64,000 bases of DNA, taken from positions 1,146,001 through 1,210,000 of the forward strand of contig SMMW01000521.1 of assembly GCA_004794655.1 (NCBI GenBank), read 5' to 3'. The notes below the pieces were generated by a model. The model ran no database searches, was not told the DNA's origin, and saw only the letters and a list, made by a program, of their open reading frames with translations. This document shows positions 34,780 through 45,655 of this stretch, in pieces; position 1 is the first letter of the stretch, and each line of letters starts with the position of its first letter. The position numbers were made by a program, and so were the translations under genes. The stretch is from Marisa cornuarietis (Eukaryota; Mollusca; Gastropoda; Architaenioglossa; Ampullariidae).

Positions 34780-35030
34780 ACGCACGCTCTCACTCGCCGC
34801 GGCAGAGTCTCTCGGGCGTGTGATGTGATCCGATCGCCGGAGACTCCGTCGAAGCGCCCCCACCTCCTCTCCTTCCCGGTCGACATCGTCAGACGTCCAG
34901 GAAGTGACGTCAATGCACGGAAAGACGTGCATCCGGGGACCCTATCGGCCCATTGAACACGTGGGCTCCGCTTAGAGCCCAGACGCGGGCAGACAACTCT
35001 CTTAGATCGCCAGGACCGGAAGTTGGGACC
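34780..35030. promoter_or_regulatory. CpG-rich stretch with CRE, E-box and ETS-like sites
   Basis: Locally high CpG density compared with the surrounding DNA. It includes a perfect TGACGTCA at 34905-34912, CACGTG at 34958-34963 and an ACCGGAAGT motif at about 35015-35023. Such motif grouping is typical of housekeeping-type promoters, but no TATA box, initiator or neighbouring gene is recognisable. A promoter role is only a possibility, and strand is not assigned. Confidence 0.25.
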
Positions 35031-38000
35031 TGTCCTCCTTCATAGTCGATGTCTCGTGAAACGAGCTCAATGACCTCTGTGTGAGGTCCCCGCCAACACG
35101 CTGGGAGAAATCGTGGTGAATGTCAAGTGTAAACAAAACGGCTCTACCCACTCCTCTCCTACATCTCGTTGGTGTCAGTTGTTGAGATTAAACGCTGTAG
35201 CGGGCAACATGAGAGCGACCTTTACCCACGGATGCAAAAAACGTATTTGGATCTCTCAAGAAAATTGCGAGTGTTGGCCGAAGGGGGTTTAAGCAATAAG
35301 ACCTGTTACCTCCTTTAACTTGCACGAAACACTTTTATGCTGAGTTAGCAGCAGAGGCTACCTAAACCCTTGTAACCATGTATCACATCCAGAGAGAAAC
35401 CATCTTCTTGAGGCGAGATTCAAACACGAAATCCATAATTCTCACTGTCTCCGCAGGAGGAGGAGGAGGAGAAGAAAAAAAGGACAAGATAAACAAAAAG
35501 TAGACAGATGACGAAGTGTGAAGATAGGAGACAGAAATACAATGGAAAATAGAAGGGACATGTGCATTTGGGACTAATCTGAAGTAGTGTAATGGGATGT
35601 AGAAGATTGCTGTGTTTGAAAAAGGAAAGATGAAAGGAAGAACCACAAAAAATGTAAGAGAAGTTAGAACAGCCCTGCGAAATGAAGGCAGCTGTCTTTC
35701 TTGTTACGTGGTCTGGGGGTCGGTCTGTTTTTCAACTGCATAGACGAACTGTTAAAGACTAAAGCTAGCTGACAGTGATAGGTTGCTGGTGTCAATGTTG
35801 TTGTCGTGTTAGATGTTGTGTGGTGGTAATCGTGGTTTGGAAACTTTTCTTCAGATTCTAAACACTTATATGCCGCGGTTTAGAAATTTCTTTGATCTGC
35901 GAAAGCAATGACAGTGAAAGGTGCTAAAAAAAGGACAGACAACGAAAGAGGAGAACAAAATGTGTAGGGAACGTAAATCAAACGAGAAAAGGAAGGAACA
36001 AACAGAGGAATAAAGGAAGATCACTTGCAAGTACCGGAGGAGATAATGTAGCCTACTTCCACGATATGTTCAACGTGGGACTAGTGAAGTGCACTTTTTT
36101 TCTAGTGACTGGATAAAGCTCGGTGCAAGATCGTTTTCCCCAGATCTGGGTGAATGCTCTCCCCTTCCGTTTTCAAGATGCACGCCAACAAACATCTCTG
36201 CATAGAAAAGAGTTCAATAACACTAACGCCAGAATAGTGTATGAAGATGTATATGTGTTAAGGCCTCAGGCGATGGGAGAGATAGGAGATATGTTAATGA
36301 CACACATAAAAGTCACGATTTTGACGAGCGAGTAAGCGAGGGCGGGAGGGAGAAAAAAACTGAAAAGGCATAAGCCGTGTTGATGAAACACAAGCTCATA
36401 CACAACACTTAAAACGCCTTCCGACTGCAGAACGTTCTTTCATGAGAAACGAACCGAGGTAGTTTGAATTAAATGGCTAGCCACGTAAGGAGCAATGCAT
36501 ATATATCGTCTGGAGTGAAGTTTTAGGAGCAAAACCTAGCGTGCTTTGCATCTAACAGGCTAAGAAATGCAACCGCACTTTGCTGGTGATCCCCTGGATC
36601 CACATGCGCTCATGCTCATAAGATGAGCTGCTGGAAATGACGAGGGCTCTCACCAGTAGGGCGAGAAGTGGCCTCAGCTACTGATGAGCTCGGAACACGC
36701 GTCGTCAGAATCACATCTCACGAAATAACGTGAGATTTTCTCGTCAGGCAAAGTGCACAACAGGGAGAAAAACTTCAGCTAAATGTAAGCCACGGGATTT
36801 CAACCAAGAGAGAAATGACCATAGGTTTTTGTTAATTTTTTTAAAAAACTAATCATTTGCTGCTCAGCCTCCCCCTTTCCCAAAACAGGAAAAATGGAAG
36901 AGACCAGGGTTGGTATTGAGAGAAGCTGGAAAGTGGATAAGCGGTGAAAAAAATCCCCGTGAAGTTTATTTTTTTTTGTACGAGACCACAAATGATTTGA
37001 AGTGGTACGGAAAGCGATCACAAAACCAGATCCAATACTAGTTTCATATTATTACTTGTTCAGGTTAAGGAGGTTAAAAAAAGAACGAACAAAGTCAACC
37101 ACTGATTGAAACTGTTATGAAAATAACAGCAAAGCAATTTTGTAAAAAAAATTATTCTGTTATTTGAAAGGAAAATAGAACTTCACCGGAACAGCTTACG
37201 AGTTATGTTTCAGGATGGACAGACAAACATTTCTAGCAAAAAGGCTTGGAAACAGAGGAAGAGTGGCAGAACAGAGAAAGAGACGAAGGTCACAGCCTTT
37301 TGAATAAAGCTTTTTCTCCATTTGCAGAAAACTGTTTCAAAATCTGCAAGAAAGTTTATTACGAGATTACACACTGGCAGCTAAGTAAAGCAGGGGTTTA
37401 CAACCGTCGTTCAATGGCCTTCAGGGAAAAAAATGTTTTTCCCATACAAAAGAAAGAGATTTCAGAAGGAATATAAGAACGCCTTCTGACGAAGGCATTA
37501 TCGTTGAATGTAACTTTATTTATTATTGCTGGTCTTCTTTTACTGTCTGCCATATTTCTGAGGTTATTATATTTTTCCCGACATTTCTCCTGTTAGAAAT
37601 ATTTTTCTCTTTTGGACTTTTGTACGACGAGTTTAAAAAAAAGCTGGTGCCTGTTTTTCTTAAGACTTTTTTTTTTCAAAGCGAGGACGTGAGTAGGTTT
37701 GAGATCAATGAGTAGGGAATAGAAAGAAAGTTGGGAGGGGAATAGATGTCACAAGGTGGTTGCTAATTTTTCACCTGTACCTAGAACACGTACAGGCACA
37801 TTCACCTCGCTATGGGAAGTCACATCGCTGCATAGAGGGAAGGAGAGAAAGAATTTTCATCTCATATCTTAACTGAGGAATCCTTCCTAGTCTGAACCTG
37901 ATTCAGAAGGATCGGCGATGGTCATCGATCCCAATCTCCTTATTAATTCGGAAGAACCCCGCTCTGAACCTCGGTAACAAACTATAGGTTCAGCGAGGCA

Positions 38001-39921
38001 ACACTTTCCCACAGCCATTCGTCTACCAGTCGATCCTTGCAACTGACTGGCTGAACTCTGGTATCGCAAGAGACAAAGAAGAATTCTAATTATTAAGAAG
38101 CCGCACCTGAGTGTACATTGGTATTTATTGAGTGCAAAATGGTGACAGTGGGGATATTTAGTAAGTAAAAAAAGAAATTGCGGCCCTATGCTTGTCGAGG
38201 AGTAATGATGATGAACAAAACAAATATGTATTTTCAAGCAGGTAAATCTAAATTAATATAAATATCACGAACGTCTAGACAAATGATAGACCAATAGTAG
38301 AGTAAATGATAACAATAATGATACAAAATAAATGAAGTAGTAGTGAAACAAACACCATAATGCAGGTAAATAAACACACTCAAAGCCTCATTGTCCTGTC
38401 TAAGGAGGACACAGCTGGGACACGTCTCGCTGTCTTTTCACTGTGTTACCAGTTAAGCAACAAGAAACTCGGGCAACGATTGTACTTTCTCTCTCTCTCT
38501 ATATATATATATAATATTGATGCAGGCGCACAGTCGTGTACAAAATCATTTCCTCGCGTGGATGTCGCCATCTCTGGTGCGTTGTCAGATATAATTTTGG
38601 GCAAACGCGTAACCTAGAAACCTCGATGACTTGTCAACAGAAAACCAGTTTGCAGCTGATCGGCTTTTAATTAGGAAAGAACCTTTGACTGCCTGCACCA
38701 GGTTGGGTTCGGCGACACTCACTGAATTAAAGACACCGCTTTATAACCTCGCTGGTCTTACCGTTTGAGCGCGATGTCTTCTGGGACACTCCCCGGGGCT
38801 CCTCCACACGCAAGCGGTCGCGTGGAAACTTCCACAAGGCCAGGAACTACACGAACCCAGTAACCTTTACAAGAACTGACACGAGTTGTCTGGTTAAAGC
38901 CACCGGCTTTGCTGAGGTTGTCTCTCTCGCCTCCTGTCCATTCTTATTCCTATAATTTCACTGGTGGCAGGTGGGTTTAAAGAAATGCGAATAATTTACA
39001 TTGATTGCTGGTCATAAGCTTCAGTTTTGATAGGCGGGAAAACGTGGTGGGGTGGGGAAAGTAAACTTCGATTCGGTGTGCCGGGGAACTATAACAACCG
39101 CCCGGAAACTGGATCCTAGCCTATCGGCCATCCTCCGAAGATCCATAATAAAAGTCTTCTTTGACGGTTTTCCCAGATGAAGCGATAATCTTTAAAAATG
39201 GCGTTCTCTTACAAGCTGTAAGCAGAGGCCATACTTAAATAAAAATGGCTTATCGCCTCAACTAATAACGACCCCGTCATCAATATTTTGTGTCTGCTTC
39301 ATCGGATCTTCAGGTTTGCTCCAAGGACGCTGGTCTCTGCTCGCCCGCCCCTTTCATCTACAGCCCATTTCTTCCTGATTTATGGGTCTTGTTGCTATGT
39401 GCACATCCATATGTGACATAACCTCTTTATGTTTTCTTTTCTTTCGTAAAAGGCGCGTGTCGACTACCTGGCGTCGTTACTAGACGTCGATGTCCACCGC
39501 TGGCATGGCTGTACAGCTGCTGAGGGACTCTAGCCTCTTTTTCTGTTCCTTTTCTGCTCCCAAGTGTCCGAAATGTTAAGTTACGATATTTTTTCTTCGA
39601 CATGTTAACAGGTCAAAAAGCCAAAACCGAGGATCTGCTACGCTTCGCAGGTGATCACTTTCGAAGCTTTCACGTCTGGCCTCAAAACCTATCATTTTCT
39701 TTCTTACCTCCAATCGCTGATGGTCTCATTATTTCGACCTTCTCCAAAGGAAGAAGAAAGAAAAGAAACAATGAAGAAAAAAAGTAAAATAAATAAATAA
39801 TGAGGACAGGTATTGCCTTTCACCCTTTATAATGATCATCACAAAAGGCAATAAATAAATAAAAACGAATAAGCAGTTTAAAAAGTGTTAGCTGTCACTC
39901 GTAGAGTTTCTCATAGAATGG
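35031..39921. other. No gene recognised; long plain stretch
   Basis: Nearly 5 kb with no recognised protein, RNA or transposon. A perfect 8-bp hairpin lies at 36713-36734, a CT/TA run at about 38490-38513 and an AGG run near 35455-35470. Confidence 0.5.
36713..36734. repeat. Perfect 8-bp hairpin
   Basis: ATCTCACG pairs with CGTGAGAT across a 6-base AT-rich loop. Confidence 0.75.
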
Positions 39922-40000
39922 AATCTTTTCTTATTTATACTAGTCCATAATATGGACAGAAAAAGTCCATGATGTGGACCGATATTAATAAGAAAAGAAT
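39922..40000. repeat. Nested 79-bp inverted repeat with two palindromes
   Basis: Arms 39922-39949 and 39973-40000 are reverse complements at 22 of 28 positions. Nested inside are two palindromes 22 bp apart: GTCCATAATATGGAC at 39943-39957 and GTCCATGATGTGGAC at 39965-39979. It may be a small palindromic MITE remnant. No target-site duplication was identified. Confidence 0.8.
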
Positions 40001-40929
40001 ATTATTAAGAATAACATTATTATTTCTAAGAGCAAAACAGAAATCCAGGGTCGGTTGAGTCGCACCCCACACCCTGACACACCTTGCAGTCACCTGTCGC
40101 TAGTCACCCCTCTCAACGCCAGCTTTGAATGAAACTGCCACCCCGAAGAGCACTCGGCCCGCCTACCAAGTTCAGGTGGGTAGGTACTCAATTAACGACC
40201 GGAGGGCAAAGCGTTAATTAACGTCACCGCCGCGAGTAGCAACGGTGCGTGACGTCCACCTCCTGGGGCTCCTCCACCCGTTGCAAAGTGTAAGAGACGG
40301 AAGTTGGTTGGGGGGAAGGGGGGAGTTGAAGTCCCTCTCTACCAATGCAAGCAAACGGGAATGGGGTCTTGTGAAGAATAGAAAACACTGAACAAGTTTG
40401 GAGTAGTGTTGAGGCAGGTAATGGTGGTCATGGGTGACGGGGTAAACAGGTACACAACTGACAGAGTTTGCGCTGAAATTTATTTGGAGTCAAAGTTTTA
40501 TGTATAACTGCTGCATAGCTCGAGACTTTGGATCAAATCAGGTCACCGTGAGTAACGCTCAGGTCAACAACTTTTGTTAAAACATATATTTCCAAACACG
40601 AATAAAGCTCGGGGTTAATGCCAATGATGACGACTGTCTGCCAACTCGTATTTATCCTAAAGGTCTTGTAGAGCACAACTTTTTTTTTTCTTTTAATGGC
40701 TAGCTAAATCTCAAGTACAAGATACCACCAGCGAATATCTCCCTTCTGTTCTCAAGATACACCCAGACGAACACAGATAATGAGAGGCTGAAGCCCAGTG
40801 CAAGATACAATTTCTTCAAATCTTCGAATCGAATTCCTACGTTTTGCAGAATTACTGCACATAGGCAAACGAAGACAGGCATGCTGGTATCTGGCGCTGT
40901 CAGATCACGTGACCTCAGTCAGCAGTCCA
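40001..40929. other. No gene recognised
   Basis: Includes a moderately CpG-rich patch at 40160-40270 and T-rich sequence near 40681. No supported gene. Confidence 0.4.
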
Positions 40930-41015
40930 CTAGACAAGGACGTTTGCTGTACGATTGCAGAGCGTTCTGAGAAATGCGTTGTTAGGCGATTTTGTCCATG
41001 TGAGAACAACACATA
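40930..41015 (+). mobile_element. Tigger/MER8-like DNA transposon end
   Basis: The stretch from 40963 to about 41011 reads GTTCTGAGAAATGCG, then TTGTTAGGCGATTTTGTC, then GTGAGAAC. From memory, mammalian non-autonomous Tigger-group repeats carry almost the same blocks in the same order close to one terminus. The preceding 40939-40958 (ACGTTTGCTGTACGA) also resembles the CG-rich terminal segment of those repeats. The opposite terminus was not found, so the element is partial or decayed. Assignment rests on recalled resemblance. Confidence 0.5.
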
Positions 41016-41275
41016 TGTTTATTATCATTGTCAAATATTACACACTGTGCTATAATTGTATTTGCTATACGACTGGCAGTGCAGCATGTTTGTTTGTACA
41101 TGCATTTATTATGTACGTTGTCAAGGCTTTAGGCTGGAACCATAAGTTGCGTAAAGTGAGAGAATGACACAAAAGAATCTCACTGATGAATAATTATTAG
41201 CTTTACTTAATTTCAATAAATTTTCGATTTTTCTACATTTATAACAGTAAAAACGCGGAATATGAAGCACAGAAT

Positions 41276-41287
41276 ATTTTGGAAAAG
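41276..41287. repeat. Target-site duplication, 3' side of SINE B
   Basis: ATTTTGGAAAAG, identical to 41571-41582 on the other side of the SINE. Confidence 0.85.
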
Positions 41288-41570
41288 GTAAAAAAAAAAA
41301 GGAAAAGGTAAAGGTCATCCCATAACCTTTTCAGGTCGTGGGGGAGTGAGGTGTTAGAGACCCCACTTATCTCGGGGCCAGCTTTTACATGAGGGTGGTG
41401 CCAATCTTCTCTCCCTCACTGCCTTACCTTCCCCAACCCTCAAAGGAGTCAGGTACCCATTCCCGTCAGCTGGGTCGACTGGGAGAAGTATGCTGCGCTT
41501 ATCGGGAATTGAACCAGCGCGCTCTCGGTTCGGACGCCAGCGCTCTAACCACTCGGCCATCCGGTTCTCC
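41288..41570 (-). mobile_element. tRNA-derived SINE (family B), near full length
   Basis: A 283-bp insertion on the minus strand flanked by perfect 12-bp direct repeats (41276-41287 and 41571-41582). Its 5' end reads GGAGAACCGGATGGCCGAG. The pol III promoter is well preserved: box A TGGCCGAGTGGTTAGAGC at about 41542-41559 and box B GGTTCAATTCC at 41505-41515. A body of unknown origin (about 41340-41500) follows, then a T/C-rich tail built of repeated TTTTACC/TTTTCC words at 41288-41315. The tRNA-like head lacks a convincing acceptor stem and is followed by non-tRNA sequence, so it is a SINE and not a tRNA gene. Clean duplications and intact boxes suggest a fairly recent insertion. Its mobilising LINE is not known. 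Confidence 0.9.
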
Positions 41571-41582
41571 ATTTTGGAAAAG
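41571..41582. repeat. Target-site duplication, 5' side of SINE B
   Basis: ATTTTGGAAAAG, matching 41276-41287 exactly. Confidence 0.85.
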
Positions 41583-42975
41583 ACGACACTGCGGACGACT
41601 TAGCGAGCGCCTTTTGATGAATCTATAGTGAGAGGAGAACATTTTTCTGAGAGCAGTGATCACTCTGACAACGATGTTAATGTATCACTCACTTAAATCA
41701 ATTATTGAACGGAGGAGACCATAATTTTTTTTTAAAGTATTGTTGTTTTTTTATGTTAGTATGAATGATGATTAGAATTCAGTAACACTTTCCTTCTACT
41801 GCTGTTTGTCTTACTAACAGGTTAAGGTGCCAGACATAGAAAATAAATACAAATATAGAATTCTGCGCATATTTTTGTGATTTGAAATAATGAAGCTTGA
41901 TTTGTTTTATCAAAATATAGTACAATTTGACCTATTAGAAGTACACGTTGCTAAGGAAAAACTTTGTGGGATTGCTGGAAAAATGTGAACCTGCTTTTCT
42001 CAAAATGGCCGCTATCGTTCTTGGCTGTATAACTCACTCAATTTGAGGACCGTAAGAACAATTTTGGCATCAGAAGAAAGCTCAAAATCTGTAGATTTAA
42101 ATTATATAAAATTTAAAAATCCAAAGTTTTCAAGTTAGGGGTCATTTTAATTACTACGTTAATTAGATGTATCATGATTTAGATTCTTTCAAGCCTTATC
42201 CAAACATTAGAAACAAAATGTGCACCACTCTTGTTTTTTAAGCAAAACATCTATACACGAATGAGAGGGAGAGTGTGTGTGAGAGTCTCGAAAGAGCCAG
42301 ACGATATCTTTAGTCACTTGCTATCTCGACCTTTACACGAAGCAATCCCCGAAGAATTAGATGTGAGGCCCGCCAGATCCCGCCATCATCATCACCATCA
42401 TTATCGGCAATTGATTTTACACAGACCAGTCCACAACAGGATGAAAAGACCCCGCGACAGATGCCTTGCGCACATTAAGTGGTTGGGTGGGAGGAAGGGG
42501 TGGGTGAAGAGGCCGAGAGAGAGAGAGAGTGAGAAAGAAAGGAGAGGGAAGAGGGCGAGCAAGAATTCCCACCGCTACCCGAGCCTACATCGGCATCCGC
42601 AAACCGTTCCACCCTGACGGCGCAGACACACACCAGACGCCTCCACACCCCACACTGTCTCATCGGACCACCATCCCCCTACCATCCCCATACCCAGCCT
42701 CCCACCACAATCTCCGTGGCTTGCCTGCCACGCGTCGAAATGTTTACAAGAGCCAGGTTGAAACGAGGCTTAGTGAAGTCGCGGGATGGAGCAGAGCCGA
42801 GTGGGAAGACGGGACAGAGCCTTGGGAAGCGGGTTAAGAGGCGAGGGAGCGAGTGTGCACGCGATTTACAGGTATTTAATGCTGCCCTAGGTATTACCGA
42901 GCGTTTGGGGTGTTTATCTTCTTTAGCTCTGTGGAGGCGCTGGCTTTAAAGGAAGTTACGGGTGGCTGGATACTA
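41583..42975. other. No gene recognised; AT-rich then GC-richer
   Basis: 41650-42190 is AT-rich. 42250-42870 is richer in GC, with overlapping frames on both strands lacking known domains and a GA run near 42516-42530. Confidence 0.45.
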
Positions 42976-43325
42976 AAGATGTGTGTATATATATATATAT
43001 ATGTGTGTGTAAATCTTGTGTATAGGTACCTGTGTTTGTATATATTGCTGATGTTCGTGTGTGTTTATATGTGTGTACATGCGTGTATGTATGTGTGCGA
43101 GTGTGTGTGTGTCCGTGAGTAAATGTAAGTGCATGAATATGTTTGTGTATGAGAGAATATGTTTGTTAGTGCCTCTGTGTGTTTGCGTGTGTGTCATGGG
43201 TGTGTGTGTGTGTGTGCGTCCGTGTGCATGTATGTGTATATATTATGTGCGTTCCTGTGTTTGTGCGTGCCTGTTTATATGGGCACGTACGAATGTGTAT
43301 ATGTGTGTATTATATGTGTGCATTA
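42976..43325. repeat. Degenerate TG/TA-rich tract
   Basis: Starts with (TA)n at about 42987-43001 and continues as irregular TGTG, TGTA and TGCG words for about 350 bp. It resumes at 43612-43760 beyond the SINE, so the SINE splits one original tract. Confidence 0.85.
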
Positions 43326-43327
43326 AA

Positions 43328-43611
43328 GGTAGTAAAAAACGGGGTAAATTTAGTCCCTTGACCTGACACGTCGGGGGGGGGGAGGGGAGGGGTGGGTGGG
43401 TGTTAGAAATCCCCCTGGTAGGACCAGTGCTTTATAACGGTAGTCTTCACCTCCTCTGTTTCCCATATCCTACCTTCTTTCAATCTCCTAGGGAAATCAA
43501 CTAGTCATTCCACTGCTGGGACAGCTTCACGAAGTATGTTGTGTTAGACGGGTGTCGAACCGGCTAGTGTGCGCCTTCAGGTTTGGGCACTAGGCGATCG
43601 GCATCCTATAA
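43328..43611 (-). mobile_element. tRNA-derived SINE (family B), decayed copy
   Basis: On the minus strand it keeps box B (GGTTCGACACC, about 43548-43558). In the same order as the 41.3-kb copy it keeps AACATACTTCGTG (against CAGCATACTTCTCC), GGGATTTCTAACACC (against GGGGTCTCTAACACC) and the ending TCAAGGGAC-TTTACC. Box A is poorly kept (about 43575-43600). Length agrees with the intact copy. It sits inside a TG-rich tract, so duplications cannot be told from the repeat. Confidence 0.75.
43373..43401 (+). other. G-quadruplex motif
   Basis: Thirteen consecutive or nearly consecutive G are followed by GGGG, GGGG, GGG and GGG runs separated by single A or T bases. This matches the canonical intramolecular G-quadruplex pattern with one-base loops. 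It lies near the 3' end of the decayed SINE B copy. Confidence 0.8.
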
Positions 43612-43765
43612 TGCGTGTGTGGTCTGTGTGTGGGGAGTGCGTATGTGTTTAGGCGCGTGCGTGTCCATGTGTAAGTCATTTCGCGTAGGAGTGTGTTAGT
43701 GTTCTCCTGTACAGTATTATACGTATATACGTATTTCCGTATATGCCCATGTGTGTGAAAATAGA
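43612..43765. repeat. TG-rich tract, continuation
   Basis: Same irregular TGTG/GCGTG words as 42976-43325. Includes a palindromic ATACGTATATACGTAT stretch at about 43719-43734. Confidence 0.75.
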
Positions 43766-44092
43766 GAGAGGGAGGGAAGGAGGGAGGAAAGGGAAAGCAA
43801 TAAGGGAGCCAAAATGTAATTACTTCGAAAACTAGCTGAACGCTTATACAAACAGCGGCGTCATTAAAAAAGCAGAGAACAAAGATAAACAGACCCAAGA
43901 GAATGAGACCAGCTAGGTGTGCCAAGTGAAGAAACACGCTAAGGAAACTACAAAGTCATAACAGAAAAAAATTAATGGCGTTACAGTTTAAAATAATAAG
44001 CATGAAAAGAAAATGAAATAGGTAGTGGGTGAACAAGCAGAAAACAAACTGCAGCTTGAGCAGGTTAACAAAACAGAAGTACACGCTTCGTT
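43766..44092. other. No gene recognised
   Basis: A-rich, GA-rich start, no supported feature. Confidence 0.4.
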
Positions 44093-44190
44093 CAGACGGT
44101 CATCGACTTACGATGTTTCGAGTTACGATCATTCGACTTACGATTTCTTTATTGGGACGTAATCCCATCGTAAGTCGAAGAGCATCCTCG
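44093..44190. mobile_element. Tigger-like MITE with CGACTTACGAT inverted ends
   Basis: The left end reads CAGACGGTCATCGACTTACG. The right end, read in reverse complement from 44190, gives CGAGGATGCTCTTCGACTTACGATG. These are imperfect terminal inverted repeats sharing TCGACTTACGATG. Two further ACTTACGAT/AGTTACGAT words lie inside. TTTATTGGGACGTAATCCC at 44149-44167 leads to the right end. A TA follows the right end, as expected for a mariner-superfamily target, but the matching left TA is not clear. From memory, mammalian Tigger-group repeats end in nearly the same words. At roughly 98 bp it has no coding capacity. Confidence 0.65.
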
Positions 44191-44589
44191 TATAGTACCA
44201 TGCAGTTTGCACCTTCACGTGTGCAGAAGGGATTGACAGAGAGTGGTGCTGTTTGTGCTCAGTGGGGACTTCTTGTCCTGCAAAGATCAGCTACGCTAGG
44301 ACGGTCCCGCGCAAAAGGGTTATCACTCCACGCACTTGTTTTTATCTGCATACTAACTGCCCGCCATCCAGGCTCTAGAATCTAGAGGGATGAAGGGCAC
44401 AGCTTGATCTTGCATCGGGCTCCAACACTTTTGTTACAAGTCCCTTATGGCTTCAACTGACACAGCCCACTGAAGCCGCAAAAATATGGGCTTTGAAACC
44501 TAATGTAACATTTATTTGGGGAAAAGTCTAGTGTTGCCTTAATGTTAGAACAAATGCTTTGAGGTGATTTTCCTGCTTGCGTGCATGTG

Positions 44590-44591
<2 letters not shown>
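44191..44591. other. No gene recognised; short dispersed repeat
   Basis: CGGGCTCCAACACTTT at 44416-44431 recurs at 45295-45310, with further weak similarity for about 20 bp downstream. Confidence 0.45.

Positions 44592-44676
<85 letters not shown>
44592..44676. repeat. (TG)36 (GA)7 microsatellite
   Basis: Perfect TG run from 44592 to 44663, passing directly into GA repeats to 44676. Confidence 0.97.
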
Positions 44677-45655
44677 CAAGCTGAAACAGTTTACACTTTT
44701 GCTGCCTAACATACACTAAATGATCTTAACGATACAACAATGTTTTCCTGCCAAGCTACACTGCAAAGAACGTGTCAACACCCCTTCATCCACGACAGCA
44801 ACAGCAACAACAAAATGCAAACAAGATGTTTTGTACAATACGTTTCAATCACCACGTCACACAACCCGTCAAAATGGACCATGTGAAGTCCGCGGCATTA
44901 ATAACAGAAGTCTCGCTTTGCCCAGCAGTTACCAAATAATGAACGAAAGCAAACTGTGAGGATTTCTTTCTTGTTCTCTAAAATTATCGTCGTTGCTGGG
45001 CACGTGCGATGTTCTCAAAAGTTCGATGACTTCATCAACAGGAAATGTGACGCAGAGGATAATGTGAGGCAAAGTCTCACCCCATTGAGTGGGAAAAAAA
45101 AATTACCGGGAATATACCCTGGACCCTTTGATTGATTGATGCGGCACAGCGCAGGTTAAGTGTCGAACCATCAGCACTGTCAAACTTTTACGAATGACTG
45201 TCAAGCGGTGCGAGAGCGAAGGTACTTGTCACGCCTAACCAGTCAACAGGGTTAATGAAGTGGCCAGTCAAGTACACTGAAAGGTTAGGATTCACGGGCT
45301 CCAACACTTTCTTTGTTGCTCGTCCATTACTGTCACGTTCCGCGGTGGGCTGCATATAAAAAATCGACCAGTTGATCGTGAGCAGTCATCAGAAACACCA
45401 ATGTTGTTGTACTTGAACGAAGGTGACCAGAGGTAAGCACGCTGCTAGGCAACAGTTGGAGGGTTAAAGAGGAGCAGTCAGCTAAACTTAATTTTCGAGA
45501 TGATTGTAGCCGACTGCTCGATTTTTATCAGTTAGACACATGATGTGCACACGGACCCAGAAAGTTTTGGTTATTAGAAAAGCGTTTTCTGTTAAGAAGA
45601 GAATAATAGTTTAAGAATAAAAGATACAAACGAAAGATGAAGTCATCCATACAGA
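44677..45655. other. No gene recognised
   Basis: Nothing recognised apart from the partner of the 44.4-kb short repeat at 45295-45329. Confidence 0.45.

Noticed and set aside
36675..36735. Possible hammerhead ribozyme (CTGATGAG followed by CGAAA)
   Set aside because: No stem II can form between the two core parts, and the GAAA lies in the loop of a separate 8-bp hairpin.
41500..41570. tRNA gene on the minus strand
   Set aside because: Boxes A and B are good but there is no proper acceptor stem, and the unit continues as a 283-bp SINE with a tail and target-site duplication.
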